Source: Anoplolepis gracilipes (Eukaryota > Arthropoda > Insecta > Hymenoptera > Formicidae). From it: a DNA stretch of 64,000 bases. The number at the start of each line of letters is the position of its first letter. Position 1 is the first letter of the stretch. Of this stretch, positions 10,894-21,702 are shown piece by piece. The position numbers were made by a program, and so were the translations under genes. The notes beneath the pieces were generated by a model, which was not told the origin of the DNA, ran no database searches, and saw only the letters and a program-made list of their open reading frames with translations. The stretch is taken from positions 21,615,001-21,679,000 of the forward strand of contig NC_132971.1 of the NCBI RefSeq assembly GCF_047496725.1, given 5' to 3'.

Positions 10894-13800
10894 CAAAATA
10901 TTCTTTATTATATTTCTATAAATTATATTTATTATAATTTAACAAATTTGATCATATATATATATATATATATATATCTTGTAATTACACAAATTTTTAT
11001 GTTTTACATAAAAGGATTTATTTCTTTTCGATAATATTGAAATGAAAATTATATATTAACATTTATTATTAGTTATATTAATAATAATTTTTAAAATTTA
11101 GTACAAATGCGCAAGCGTGCGCGTTAATTAACAAGACATCGATATCATAGTGCTAGTCATTGGTTAGCACTAAAACTTTTACGCGCTAATAAATGATAAT
11201 TTATACAGACTTGATATTATTCTTGATAGTGCTCGATTGAATAACTGTTTCTTTAATAATTTATGGCGTATCAATTTCTTACACTCCACATAATAACTGT
11301 TTATTGATTTAAAAACAATTTAATTTTTTTTTTATTCGATACAATACAATTGTGATACACAGTGCGTAACAAAAATCTGAGCACATCTATGTTTAAAAAA
11401 ATTGGACTATTTTATAAATAAGAAAATGAAACGCTTTTTAAAAACTACCGATACCATATTAAAGTTAAAACTTCAAGCTCCAAAATGGTTTTTTTAATTT
11501 TTTTATTTACGATGATTTTTCACCGAGTATCAACATTATTTCTAAAAAAAATACAGATTTAGTTTTAAAATCGTCTAACTTGGTCAAAAAAAACGTAAGA
11601 AAATTAAAAAAATAAAAGTATTTTAGGTAAAATGTGGTTTATGAAATTTGATTCAAATTTTTCGAGAAAAATATTTTTTTTATTTTTGAGCTGCTAGTGT
11701 CAAAAAATATGTAATTTTAAGAAAAATATAACAGTGCGTTCTTTTTCATGAATTAAGAAGATAAAAAATGTTTAAAAACTATCGATAACGCATTAAAGTT
11801 GAAAAACTTGAAGCTTCAAAATGCTTTTTAATGTTTTGGTTTTTGATTTTTCATCGACTTGCAACAATTTGAAAAATAACCCAAGTTTTTTTTTTAAATA
11901 CAAGTGTGCTCAGATTTTTATTTCAAAGACCGTATATTTGGTTCTTTTTTGTAAAAAAAAAATTTCTTGTATCTAGGGCCTCAACGAGATGGGAGAGCAA
12001 CAACATGTTCCACTGGAATTCGTTGATGGTTTTATATTGGAGATATCTCTTAGTATACCATGGTCGGCATTACTTAGCCAAGCGAGTTATATGGAGGTGA
12101 AGGGTCTCAAGATTACGGTACAACCGCGACAAAGAGTCGAGACTGGGACGTCGATGTTTGAGTCCATGTGGAGTTCCATGACATCTAGTATGCAACTGGC
12201 GCAGGAATGTTTGCAACAGGAAGCGACCAACGCGGGAAACGCTCAGCCTTTAGAAGCAGTGGAGCTGTTTGCACAGACTATAGATTCAAGTAGAATATTT
12301 CGTTTGATTTCTAGTGCGTTATGTGTTTAAATCCGAAGCTAAATCTACCTTTTTATCGTTCGCGTATTTCAGTTTTATCCCGGGTTAAAGTGAGATTCAT
12401 CGATACTGTGATACGTTTGGAACATGTACCTTTGAACTCTTCCACGGGAGTGGCGGTCGAAATGTGGATACAAAATCTTGAATATTCTGACGAGGCTGGA
12501 TTAGATCCTAGTGGTACGTCTCTGGATCCCGATGAAGCCGCAAAGGGTTACATCATTTCGGCATTTTCCACCAAGCGATTCTACATGGAGGGAGTGACTT
12601 TCCATACCGACGAATTTCCCTCTTGCGCGAGAACGTTTTCTAGAAGTTTAGTAGCAAGTACGTGCTCTACTCCCGATTCTAAAGTAAGTATAAATAAAAG
12701 ATCAGAGTAGCCTGTGTCGATATATCACAAATATAATCTTAAAAGAAATTTTCTCAGAATTTCATTTCTCTTTTTCTTCTTTGGGAATAGAATTCGGACA
12801 GTCTGTTTACCTCTGCACAAATGTCTCCTACTTTGAGCATACTGCACACTCCTCCAGAAGGAAATACTGTTAACATCTCGAACGAATTAAATCCCATTAT
12901 GTTTGCTAAGCTGGCAGGTAGACAAGAAATAAGATTGAAAATTAAACAAGGGGAAGGAATATCGGGACCAAAGGTAAATAAATGTTTATAAATTATTTCT
13001 AAACTTTTTTTTATTCAAACCTGTACATAACGATATATTTATCTCCGGTCCAGATTTTTATATTCTAAAATGAAGGAATGATATGTATTCCTCAGGTAGA
13101 ACTAGAAATTATTCTGGGATCACTTACCTTGTTCTTGAGTCCCAGACAATTGCACGTTTTGTTAGAATTAGCGCATGGCCTAGCATCGCCGAATCTAGAA
13201 GATATGAGTAACGTCGTTCCAAGAAGATACGCAGAGAAACCTATGGCTAGCAGTGATTTCAGTCGTATAGAACGTGAGCTTATTCATCAGACGCATCCTA
13301 TGCAAGACTTTAAAACTACGGTAACGAAATTTATTAACGTGTTTTTATATAAATATATCTGTGTGATTTATATAATATAATATAATGTGCTTGATTATTA
13401 TATATCTATAGGATTTACGATACGCTCAAGGATGGTCTACAGGATCCGTGGACGAATCCGACAATGAAGATGAATTCTTACCGATGAAATTGCCAGGATC
13501 TACATCAATGTGTGATTCGATCGTGAGCAATAGTTTTAGTATGGAGGGCAGTATATCGACCAGTAGCATCAGTTCGAAAAGCTCTACGACGAATCTACCG
13601 ACGAGACACAATAGACAGAGACACAATATAGACAACGACACTTCCGCGGAGACTACTCAATTTCACATAAGGGTGTCTTCCGTCGCTCTAGTTTTGTTGC
13701 ACGAAGATATACTGACGCCGTGCGTGGAACAACTCGGTCTAACTTCTAGTAGCATAAGACAAATGAAGAGTGCCGCCAAAGAATTTTTCAGACAATTGGG

Positions 13801-16800
13801 AACATTCGCGGTAGGCGGCTTTGGGAGTAAAGATTTTGATACAGCGTCCAAATCGCTCACGGATGCCTGTCGATTAAGTCATATCAGGTAAATTAATCAT
13901 TTTAGATTAACGATAAATTAATTTTAATTTATGTGTTAATTAAAAAAAAAATATATCGATTGGTCATAGATTACTGGCTGCACCATTAGTGGTCGAAGGC
14001 AGTGAAAAGACTACTAGTCAATACTCTGCGATATCAGGAAGCTTGACTTTAGCTAGTCTGGAAGTTGTAGAGTGTTTGGTCGACTCCAACAACCCCAACT
14101 CGTATAGAGCATCAACGATGGAATTCGTTGAGCTATTAGCGTTTACGAAAGAAAGCCCGACTAATATTGGATTTTCCAATAAAATCGATTTTAGAATGAG
14201 ATTTAAATATACGCAAAAGGCTGTCCGGCATGCTCACATGACGAAATTTGCACATCCACGCACAGAGATTGAGTAAATAGTCTCGCATTTACCTTTTTTT
14301 AAACAATCTGACAATTTGTAAATACTTTATATTCAATATTTTATAGACTATCTGAAATTAAGAAAATAAAACTGGTTGATTTTATCAATCCTCAATAGTA
14401 AATTGTGAATGAATTTCACTAGTATTTTAAGCAATCTTATTTTTCAGTATTCAAATGGAACCCTGCAGAGGCGAAGTAGACATTACTATTGTAGATAGAA
14501 TATCCGCTATTCTTAATCCGCAGCCAATATGTACTTGCAATCCTGTAGTAAATACTAGGGATGCTGTAAGTATATAATATTTATACAATTTTGTTATATT
14601 TTTAGAATTGTATATTCTATAATATATATTTTAATTTATGAAATATCAAGAGTTGCAATATATTTTTCAGAATCAGCAAACATTATTCGATCAAGCTGTG
14701 GATAGTGCGACACTGCCAGATTCCAGAGTGGACGTAAAAATTTCTTCGTCATCGTGTACGATAAAGCTGAGGTACTATATAAAATATCAAGCAATGGATA
14801 ATTCATGAGTGCATCGAGTCTGATTTGTATCTTTTTTTTTTTTCTTACATAGATTTCCCGTCCCAGACTTGAGACCATTGCATGATATGAGTCGTGCGCC
14901 ATGGTGGAAGAGATCCGTGAGGTCCGACTACATGATTGCGCAAATGACAGACGCTCAAGTGCATTCTACCATGGACAGTCGATCTCACTATCTAGCCAGG
15001 CACGAGTTGCAGTGTCGCCGGTTATTACTGTTATACGTGGAAACCGAGGGCGACACGCCAATTGAAATCGGCCTAGCCACAGCCGACGAGAAAAGCGATG
15101 CTACGTCGTGTCAGCAGGTTAACGACGACCTTGGTTGGGCGAGAGTGGTTGTTATTGTGTATCCAGAACGTCTCGCTGCTCCATTGGAAGATAGTTCCGA
15201 AGAAGAGCCCGAGAACGATAAACGGATTTTGGACGATACCTTGGAGAAAACCATGAAACACGCGCCTTCCCCGTTTACCTCTAGACGAATCATGCGCGAA
15301 TCTGATACGCTTCATTCGAGATCTCATGAACACGGTGAAAAGAATGAGCAAGGGTTAGTCTTGAAAAATATTTTGGAATAAATTAATGTATGTATTTATA
15401 GTTTTATAATTCCTTTTTTTATTAACGTCCTAACAGGGACGGTGAGGAATTAATTATACCCGGCAATCGACAAGAGATGTTGGAATTTATAGAGGAAGGT
15501 ATACACGGCTCTAGATTGCAATTGGAAATCAATCTACCTTGCGCTTCCGTCCAAATACCGTCTAAACGCATTTATGAACAACTTTACAATCGATTCAACA
15601 CCGATCTATTCCTGTGGGAGCCATCAGCGCCCAGGCCCAAGTACACCACTCACATGGAAAGTCACATCGGCCTTGACTTGGCATCGACACTCTTACAGGA
15701 ATCCGCTTACCCTAGGTAAATATTCAAAAAACATTTCGGAGAAATTTTTGAAATTGAATCCTGACAATTCGCATATAACTATCGAAATCGTATGATTAGA
15801 TTCAGCATGTGCAAAAGCGGGATCCAATATAATTCCGACTCTGACTCGGATGAGGAAGGTATTTTCCATTCTACGACAAACGGGAAGAATCGCAAGGATT
15901 ATCAGCAGACACGAATGTCGTCGAAGAAGGCACAGAGCAAACTCGCAATAACTTTCAGCATCAATCAGGGTCTGCTGTCGATGTATACTCCTGTACGCGA
16001 TTCCATGCGCAACGTTATTCCCGGACAACAAGGGGAGCTCATTATTCGATTGGAAGATGCCACAATATTCTCCGTAACAGCATACAAAGGAAATGTGAAT
16101 CTGAGCTACGCTTGCGCGATGATGAAGAACTTATCCCTCGATCATTGCGGCCTGACGACGAGCCCGTCGCAGACGCCACCGTTGAGATGTATCAATAGCG
16201 TTACACCACGACACTGCGAGAAAACGATATATCGTAGCGGATCTGGCAGCAATATAGCAGCGAATCTCAGCGACAAAGATATGATGACGATCGCGGTGAG
16301 AATACAAGCGGCTCATCAAACGCATCGTATAAAGACGTTTCGTGTCGCGATAAGTATAAGCAATGCCACATTGAGACATCGAATGTGCGCCACCGCCACT
16401 ACGTGGTTCACAGAGTTTTTAGACTGTTTAGATGTGGCGGATCATCCAGTCGCGGGTTATACACCGCCGGGCGTTTTGACCGAGCTGCATTTGCATCTTT
16501 GGGACTGCGCGATCGATTACAGGCCACTTCACCTGCCGTTGAGATCTATCGTGACTTTGGGTAATTTCAGTGTGTCGAGCAACATCACCGCACAGACTAA
16601 TACGTCGACATTGCGCTTCATCGCGGAAGATGTCGCGCTCTTCATATCGAACAAATTAATGCGCGAAAAATCAGGGGTGGATATCAAGCGGGATTACGTG
16701 TGCGTGATGAATTTTGGCCTGTTTGAATTGTCGTTGCGTCTGAACGAGAGGATGTATGGCGGCACACCGCGCGTCGATCTCCGAGCGAGCAACAATGTGT

Positions 16801-17891
16801 TACATATACGTACGTGCTCAGACTCTGGTCGTGCTCTCATGCAACTGCTCACGTATGTCGCTAACGATGGTGATCTGCAACAACAGTCGAACAACAGCGC
16901 AACTAGTCACGACAGTACCGAGAGCATACCCACCACTGTGCCACCGACAACTACGACGTATGAGGAGAACCTTTTGGGCGTCGAGAGCATCAATACTTTA
17001 AGCAGGAGTCAGGTCGAGCGAGTCTACAGCCTGATGGAGGACGCGTTAGAGGAGACCGTGAAGGGAACAACGATAACGACCAGAAGCGGGAATGAAAACG
17101 GGAAGACGCCGATGACGGAGAACCGAGTTGAATTCTTCTTCCCCGACGAGTCGTGCGCTTTACGCGCGATAGAAACGCGAACAAAGAATTCGCAAGAGTG
17201 CGGTAAAATAATCACGTGCGGGGTGAACGACGATGACGATGACGATGACGATGAATTTTGTATTCTTGGAGAAGAGGCCGGTGCGGGAATAATACCGCGC
17301 TACGGAGTACCTGAGATTCGGTCCTTGTGCCAAGAACCGTTGAGGATAGTGGATAATCACTTTTCCGTGCCGGTCGGAAAAACCGATCTGTTGCAGACTC
17401 CGCCAAATTATCCTGCACCAATCTTGAAATATACTCTCTGCGAGATGACGCTGATATGGCATATGTACGGCGGCAATGATTTTGATAACTCGCAGCCACA
17501 GTGCTCTGCGAAACACGTAACCATCAATGACAATGCTCGCATCAATATCGCGCATGGAAGGTAAGTCAAAATTAACATCAACAGATTAAAAGAAAGACTA
17601 TAGGTAGCCGGATAAGCATATAAAAAGTGCTCCCCGACGAATTTTCAAATAATACTTGACCTGTCACGTCCGCACTGTAAAAAACAAACTTTCCTCAAAT
17701 TTCAGCTCCCTAACTCTATTATTTTCTAAGTTATCGAGAAAAACGTCATTTTTAGTTTTTATGTTTCTTTTCTGTAAATATTAAATGTTATTTGAAAACT
17801 CATCGGGGACATTTTTAGTACGCTTATCCGGCTATAGCCTTTCTATAGAATTTTGCAAATATAGATATTTTATTAACTCTTTCTCTTTATG

Positions 17892-17928
<37 letters not shown>

Positions 17929-19064
17929 ATAGGAGTAGGTCCGCTATTGGTGCAGTAGGCTTCAACAAGTCTAGTCCGAATGAAGTACACTTTGGCAGTG
18001 TGCCGAATTCACCACGCGCAACCAGAAGCAATGAATCGTTGATAGATTGGCACACACTGGGCGGCCCGGGTCGACGGCACGATGTGCTGATGGAATTGCA
18101 ATTGAGCAAGGTTCGCTTCCAACACGAGGTCTATCCGGAGAACACACGAGAAGCATCCAGACAGGTGCTACTGGTGCATGAGATCGAAGTAAGGGATAGA
18201 CTGGCGTCGTCGCACATAAACAAATTTCTTTATCAGTACAGCAGCGAGGCGAGACCCAGACAATCTCACTCCATTATGTTTACAATGAAGGCAGTTCACG
18301 TAAGGCCGGATCCCAGATTAAGTGCCCAAGAATGTTGTTTGAAACTTAGTCTACTGCCACTGCGACTGAACATAGACCAAGATAGCCTACTGTTCTTAAT
18401 ACAATTTTTTAACGAACTAGGCGGTGGATCGAAGCGAAGCCAAGAAAGCTCTAGCACATCCAATAGCTCGCAATCCACCCCCGTATCGAAACAAGGAACA
18501 CCTACACATCATCCGCCCATTATGAGCGTGAATGATGACGCGTTGAAAAATGATGCGATGATGAATATGTCGCAGAATAATATCATTGATCAGAATCTGT
18601 TGATACTTTTGGAAGACGAGCTGACATTCAGGGACAATAAGGCTAAGACCAAGGCTGTCCATCAGGTCCACGACGATAGTCAGCCGATATATTTTAGGTG
18701 TGTGTATAATTGAAATTATTACTTTAGACTCGGGAAAATATTGCAACGATTCACTCATTACTTAAAATTATGTGCCTCTATTTAGAAACGTGATATTCGG
18801 CCCGGAAGTTCTCATCAGATTGGATTACCAAGGGAAACGTATGGATTTCACTCATGGACCGTTGGCGGGTCTGTTAATGGGTTTAGCAGAATTAAACTGC
18901 TCCGAATTAAGACTGAAGAGACTGTCGTACAGACACGGGTTATTGGGATACGATAAGCTTCTCGCGTATCTGGCTTCAGAATGGTTGCAAGACATCAAGA
19001 AGAATCAACTTCCGAGTTTACTCGGTGGCGTGGGCCCAATGCATTCTGTAGTGCAGTTATGTGA

Positions 19065-19102
<38 letters not shown>

Positions 19103-20170
19103 GACCTATAATTCTGATTTCTTGAAAATTAAATGCACTGTCAAATTATTTCCATTTTTAAAAATATATCAAACTATATAAGAATCTTACGCACTATTCT
19201 GAATAGTGATCGAGTATTTCATTTCTTTATTTAAAAAATAATTTGCATTAGCGTAACAAATTTATAAGTACAAATAGAATATATACAAAAATATAATGCA
19301 TTTGATGGCATTGTTGTTATAGTTCAAGGGATACGCGATCTATTTTGGCTGCCAATCGAACAATATCAGAGAGACGGCAGAATTGTCCGTGGTTTACAAC
19401 GTGGGGCGAATAGCTTTACAACGTGTACCGCGATGGCTGCGTTAGAATTGACATGCAGAATCGTCCAAGCGTTACAGACCACAGCAGAGACTGCGTATGA
19501 TATAGTCAGTCCTGGTCCTAGCGTGAGATGCAAGAATAAGGGACAAAAGGGTCGTCGAAAGAGATACAGTCAGCCACTGGACATTAGAGAGGGGGTAGCT
19601 AACGCTTACACCTTGGTAAAAGAGGTGTGACAAATTTGAAAGTTACATACATATGCTCGAAAATAACAATATTTCTTATATTTTAATCGACAAACTTGTG
19701 TGTTCCATCTTATATGATAAACTTTTATTCTTACCAAATATATACTTTTCTCTCTCATCTTATTTTACATGTATTCATTCTTGTTTCGTGTACATTCTTC
19801 GCTTCTTTCTCACATTTTTCTAAATAAATCTATGATATATTTTTTTTTAAATTTTTGTTTTGTTTTTTTTGCTTCTTTTTCCCCCGTCCCTCTGTAATAT
19901 CTTGATTTATAATATCCATATTTCATTATTCAGGGTTTAGGCGAGACTGCGACTCAGTTGGTTCGAGTGGCAAGCGAGGAACACGAGCACAAGGGTACAG
20001 TCGGCGCGGTTGGCGGGGTACTGCGACAAATTCCGCCGACGGTTGTGAAACCAATTATCCTGGCCACAGAGGCGACCAGCAATGTGTTGGGTGGCATGCG
20101 GTCGTCGTTGGTGCCCGATGCACGCCGAGAGGCGGTACAGAAGTGGCGACAAAATTCCGATACCAGTTAA
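9987..20170 (+). CDS. Atg2: Autophagy-related protein 2 (ATG2)
   Basis: A bridge-type lipid transfer protein that feeds phospholipid from the ER to the growing autophagosome membrane together with WIPI/Atg18 and ATG9. Sixteen coding exons: 9987-10148, 11977-12289, 12373-12683, 12791-12973, 13096-13320, 13412-13887, 13970-14272, 14448-14565, 14671-14771, 14853-15353, 15437-15715, 15800-17560, 17933-18697, 18786-19060, 19323-19624, 19934-20170. Frame is kept throughout, giving about 2103 aa, slightly longer than vertebrate ATG2A/B. The chorein N-terminus is clear (MSWLGWSADIKKRACKYLLQ). KLRFPVPDLRPLHDM and WWKR, the CAD-type WHMYGGNDF, and the C-terminal VVKPIILATEATSNVLGGMR are also ATG2 hallmarks. 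An acidic run followed by EFCIL (FCIL at residues 1477-1480) looks like an LC3/GABARAP-interaction motif. Introns 1 and 12 carry transposons. Confidence 0.95.
10513..10840. mobile_element. Foldback MITE in ATG2 intron 1
   Basis: Arms of about 80-100 bp are inverted copies: 10548-10625 (ATAGATATCAAGTGACTACC onward) against 10690-10785, with only a few mismatches. The right arm continues into a partly duplicated end with a second GATTTCTACGATTTTATTC block. No coding capacity. Confidence 0.7.
11358..11932. mobile_element. Tc1/mariner-like non-autonomous element in ATG2 intron 1
   Basis: Both ends, read inwards, share AAAAATCTGAGCACA about 10 nt from the tip (CACAGTGCGTAAC on the left, CGGTCTTTGAAAT on the right), and a TA lies outside each end, as in Tc1/mariner elements. 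The inside holds two diverged direct copies of a block of about 130 bp (around 11425-11560 and 11762-11890), each with an AAAACTA-CGATA and TTCAAAATG pattern. There is no transposase. Confidence 0.7.
17256..17267 (+). other. Candidate LIR (FCIL) motif in ATG2
   Basis: Codons for FCIL directly follow a run of seven aspartates and a glutamate in exon 12. This fits the [FWY]xx[LIV] LC3-interacting core with an acidic upstream flank, and lies in the region where mammalian ATG2 is known to bind GABARAP proteins. Confidence 0.7.
17607..17832. mobile_element. 226-bp MITE in ATG2 intron 12
   Basis: The ends GCCGGATAAGC and GCTTATCCGGC are inverted copies flanked by TA. The arms stay alignable for about 60 bp, including a CCCCGA-GA-TTTTCAAATAA block. 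The features fit a Tc1/mariner-type MITE. It lies within the 372-nt intron between exons 12 and 13. Confidence 0.75.
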
Positions 20171-21702
20171 TCCCGGATTATAAATGGCAGATTGTTAAAT
20201 CGGATCTCGTCAGTCAATTTCGCTCAAATAACGCTTTTTCTCGATTACGGCCAATCAGGCGGGCCGAGTTACTTTTTATTATAACGTATTCATGATACGT
20301 AACGAAAGAGAATACTAGATAAGAGTGCCATACGTTTTCGCGTTTTGCGTCTGGCGACATTGTGATTGTAGCGATTTATTCCCACTAGATCTGCGCGATT
20401 TTTTCTCTCGCTTGATCTATATAATTGCGCTTCGATGTATCGACATGCGAAGAAACAATAGACCTAAAACATAATTCGTTGGTGAAAGAGACAAGAAAGA
20501 TGAGAGATATCGTCCCATTGGGTCCTAACTACGTGTGCTATACAATGTTAACGTAGTGATATCGATTTAATTGATTTTCTTGTACCTTACAGAAAAGAGG
20601 TGCAGTATATACTTGGAAAAAAGTTAAATCACTTAATTTGAAATTGTCGCTAATTTATTACAAATGTACAAAAAAAGAAAACGATATGACTTGTTATACT
20701 ATAGAATGTGAAGAATAGATACGTTCTATTGTGAAGGAATTACAGCGCGCTATATTTCTTCTATATATTATATATATTTTTTGTTTTGATCATGTGAATG
20801 TTTTATACCAATGATATATGTATCGAAGAAGATTTTTATTAATAAAATTATATATAATAGAATTTTACTCTAATTTTTTTTTACTATAGATTTGCTAATT
20901 ATTTATTATGCCATTTGCAATTTCATAATGATTAAAATGTCGGAATGATTTATTTTGTACAATTGTTTTATATTTTTTGTTCTATTTTTTCTCTTTCAAA
21001 TTTTAATTATTTCAATTGTTATTAAATATTTAAGTAACTGGTTCACGTATTAAGTATTAGATTAAAAAGTTTTTAAAAACTCAACATTTTTGGCCGAGAT
21101 ACATAATTTTAAAACAAAATCTGCGTTTTTCAGACATGATGATACTCGAAAAATTAAAAAAAAACCTTCTATCGACAATTAAAAATTTTTTAATCTTTTT
21201 AGTATTTATATATATAATATTAACGCAAAAATAATAAAGTTTGGGGCGGAAAATTGAAGGGTGCCTAATACTTTTGACCACGGCTATATTCTTCACTTCT
21301 GTCACGGCGATTATCCACACCTTACACTTTTTTATACTCCTCCTTTTCCAAAACTCCAATTTATATCTCGCGTCTCATTTTGAAGGAGTGTTTTGACGGC
21401 GGAAAGTGCAGAAGAGCACAGATAAAACACAGCTGGTCGGTGGCCGAATTAGCAACGCGTCGCGCGTCGTACGTACATACGTAATACGGGAAGATGCGAA
21501 TGCGACAGAACGCGTTCGATCGTTCCGCGTGACGAGTCGCGGTCGAAGAAACGTCAGGTACTCGGTCGCGAACACCCGTCCGTCCGCGTGTAATTGACAG
21601 AAAATTATGCGATCTCGTTCGACGCACCCGTGTTACCGAGAGATCAGATGAAGGAGGCTGACTACTTTTCTACTTTCTCGGCATCTCGAATCTGCAATCG
21701 GA
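20171..21702. other. ATG2 3' UTR and TMX3 promoter region
   Basis: No further gene is supported. The left part is the ATG2 3' UTR. The stretch 21365-21702 is richer in CG and is the likely promoter and 5' UTR of TMX3. Around 21245-21292 a sequence read on the minus strand as GTGGTCAAAAGTATTAGGCA resembles a Tc1-type transposon end. A weak, diverged partner may lie near 21035, so an old MITE is possible but not firmly bounded. Confidence 0.4.
20841..20846 (+). terminator. Candidate polyadenylation signal of ATG2
   Basis: AATAAA about 670 nt after the ATG2 stop. It is the first clear hexamer in this interval and would give a moderately long 3' UTR. Confidence 0.45.
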
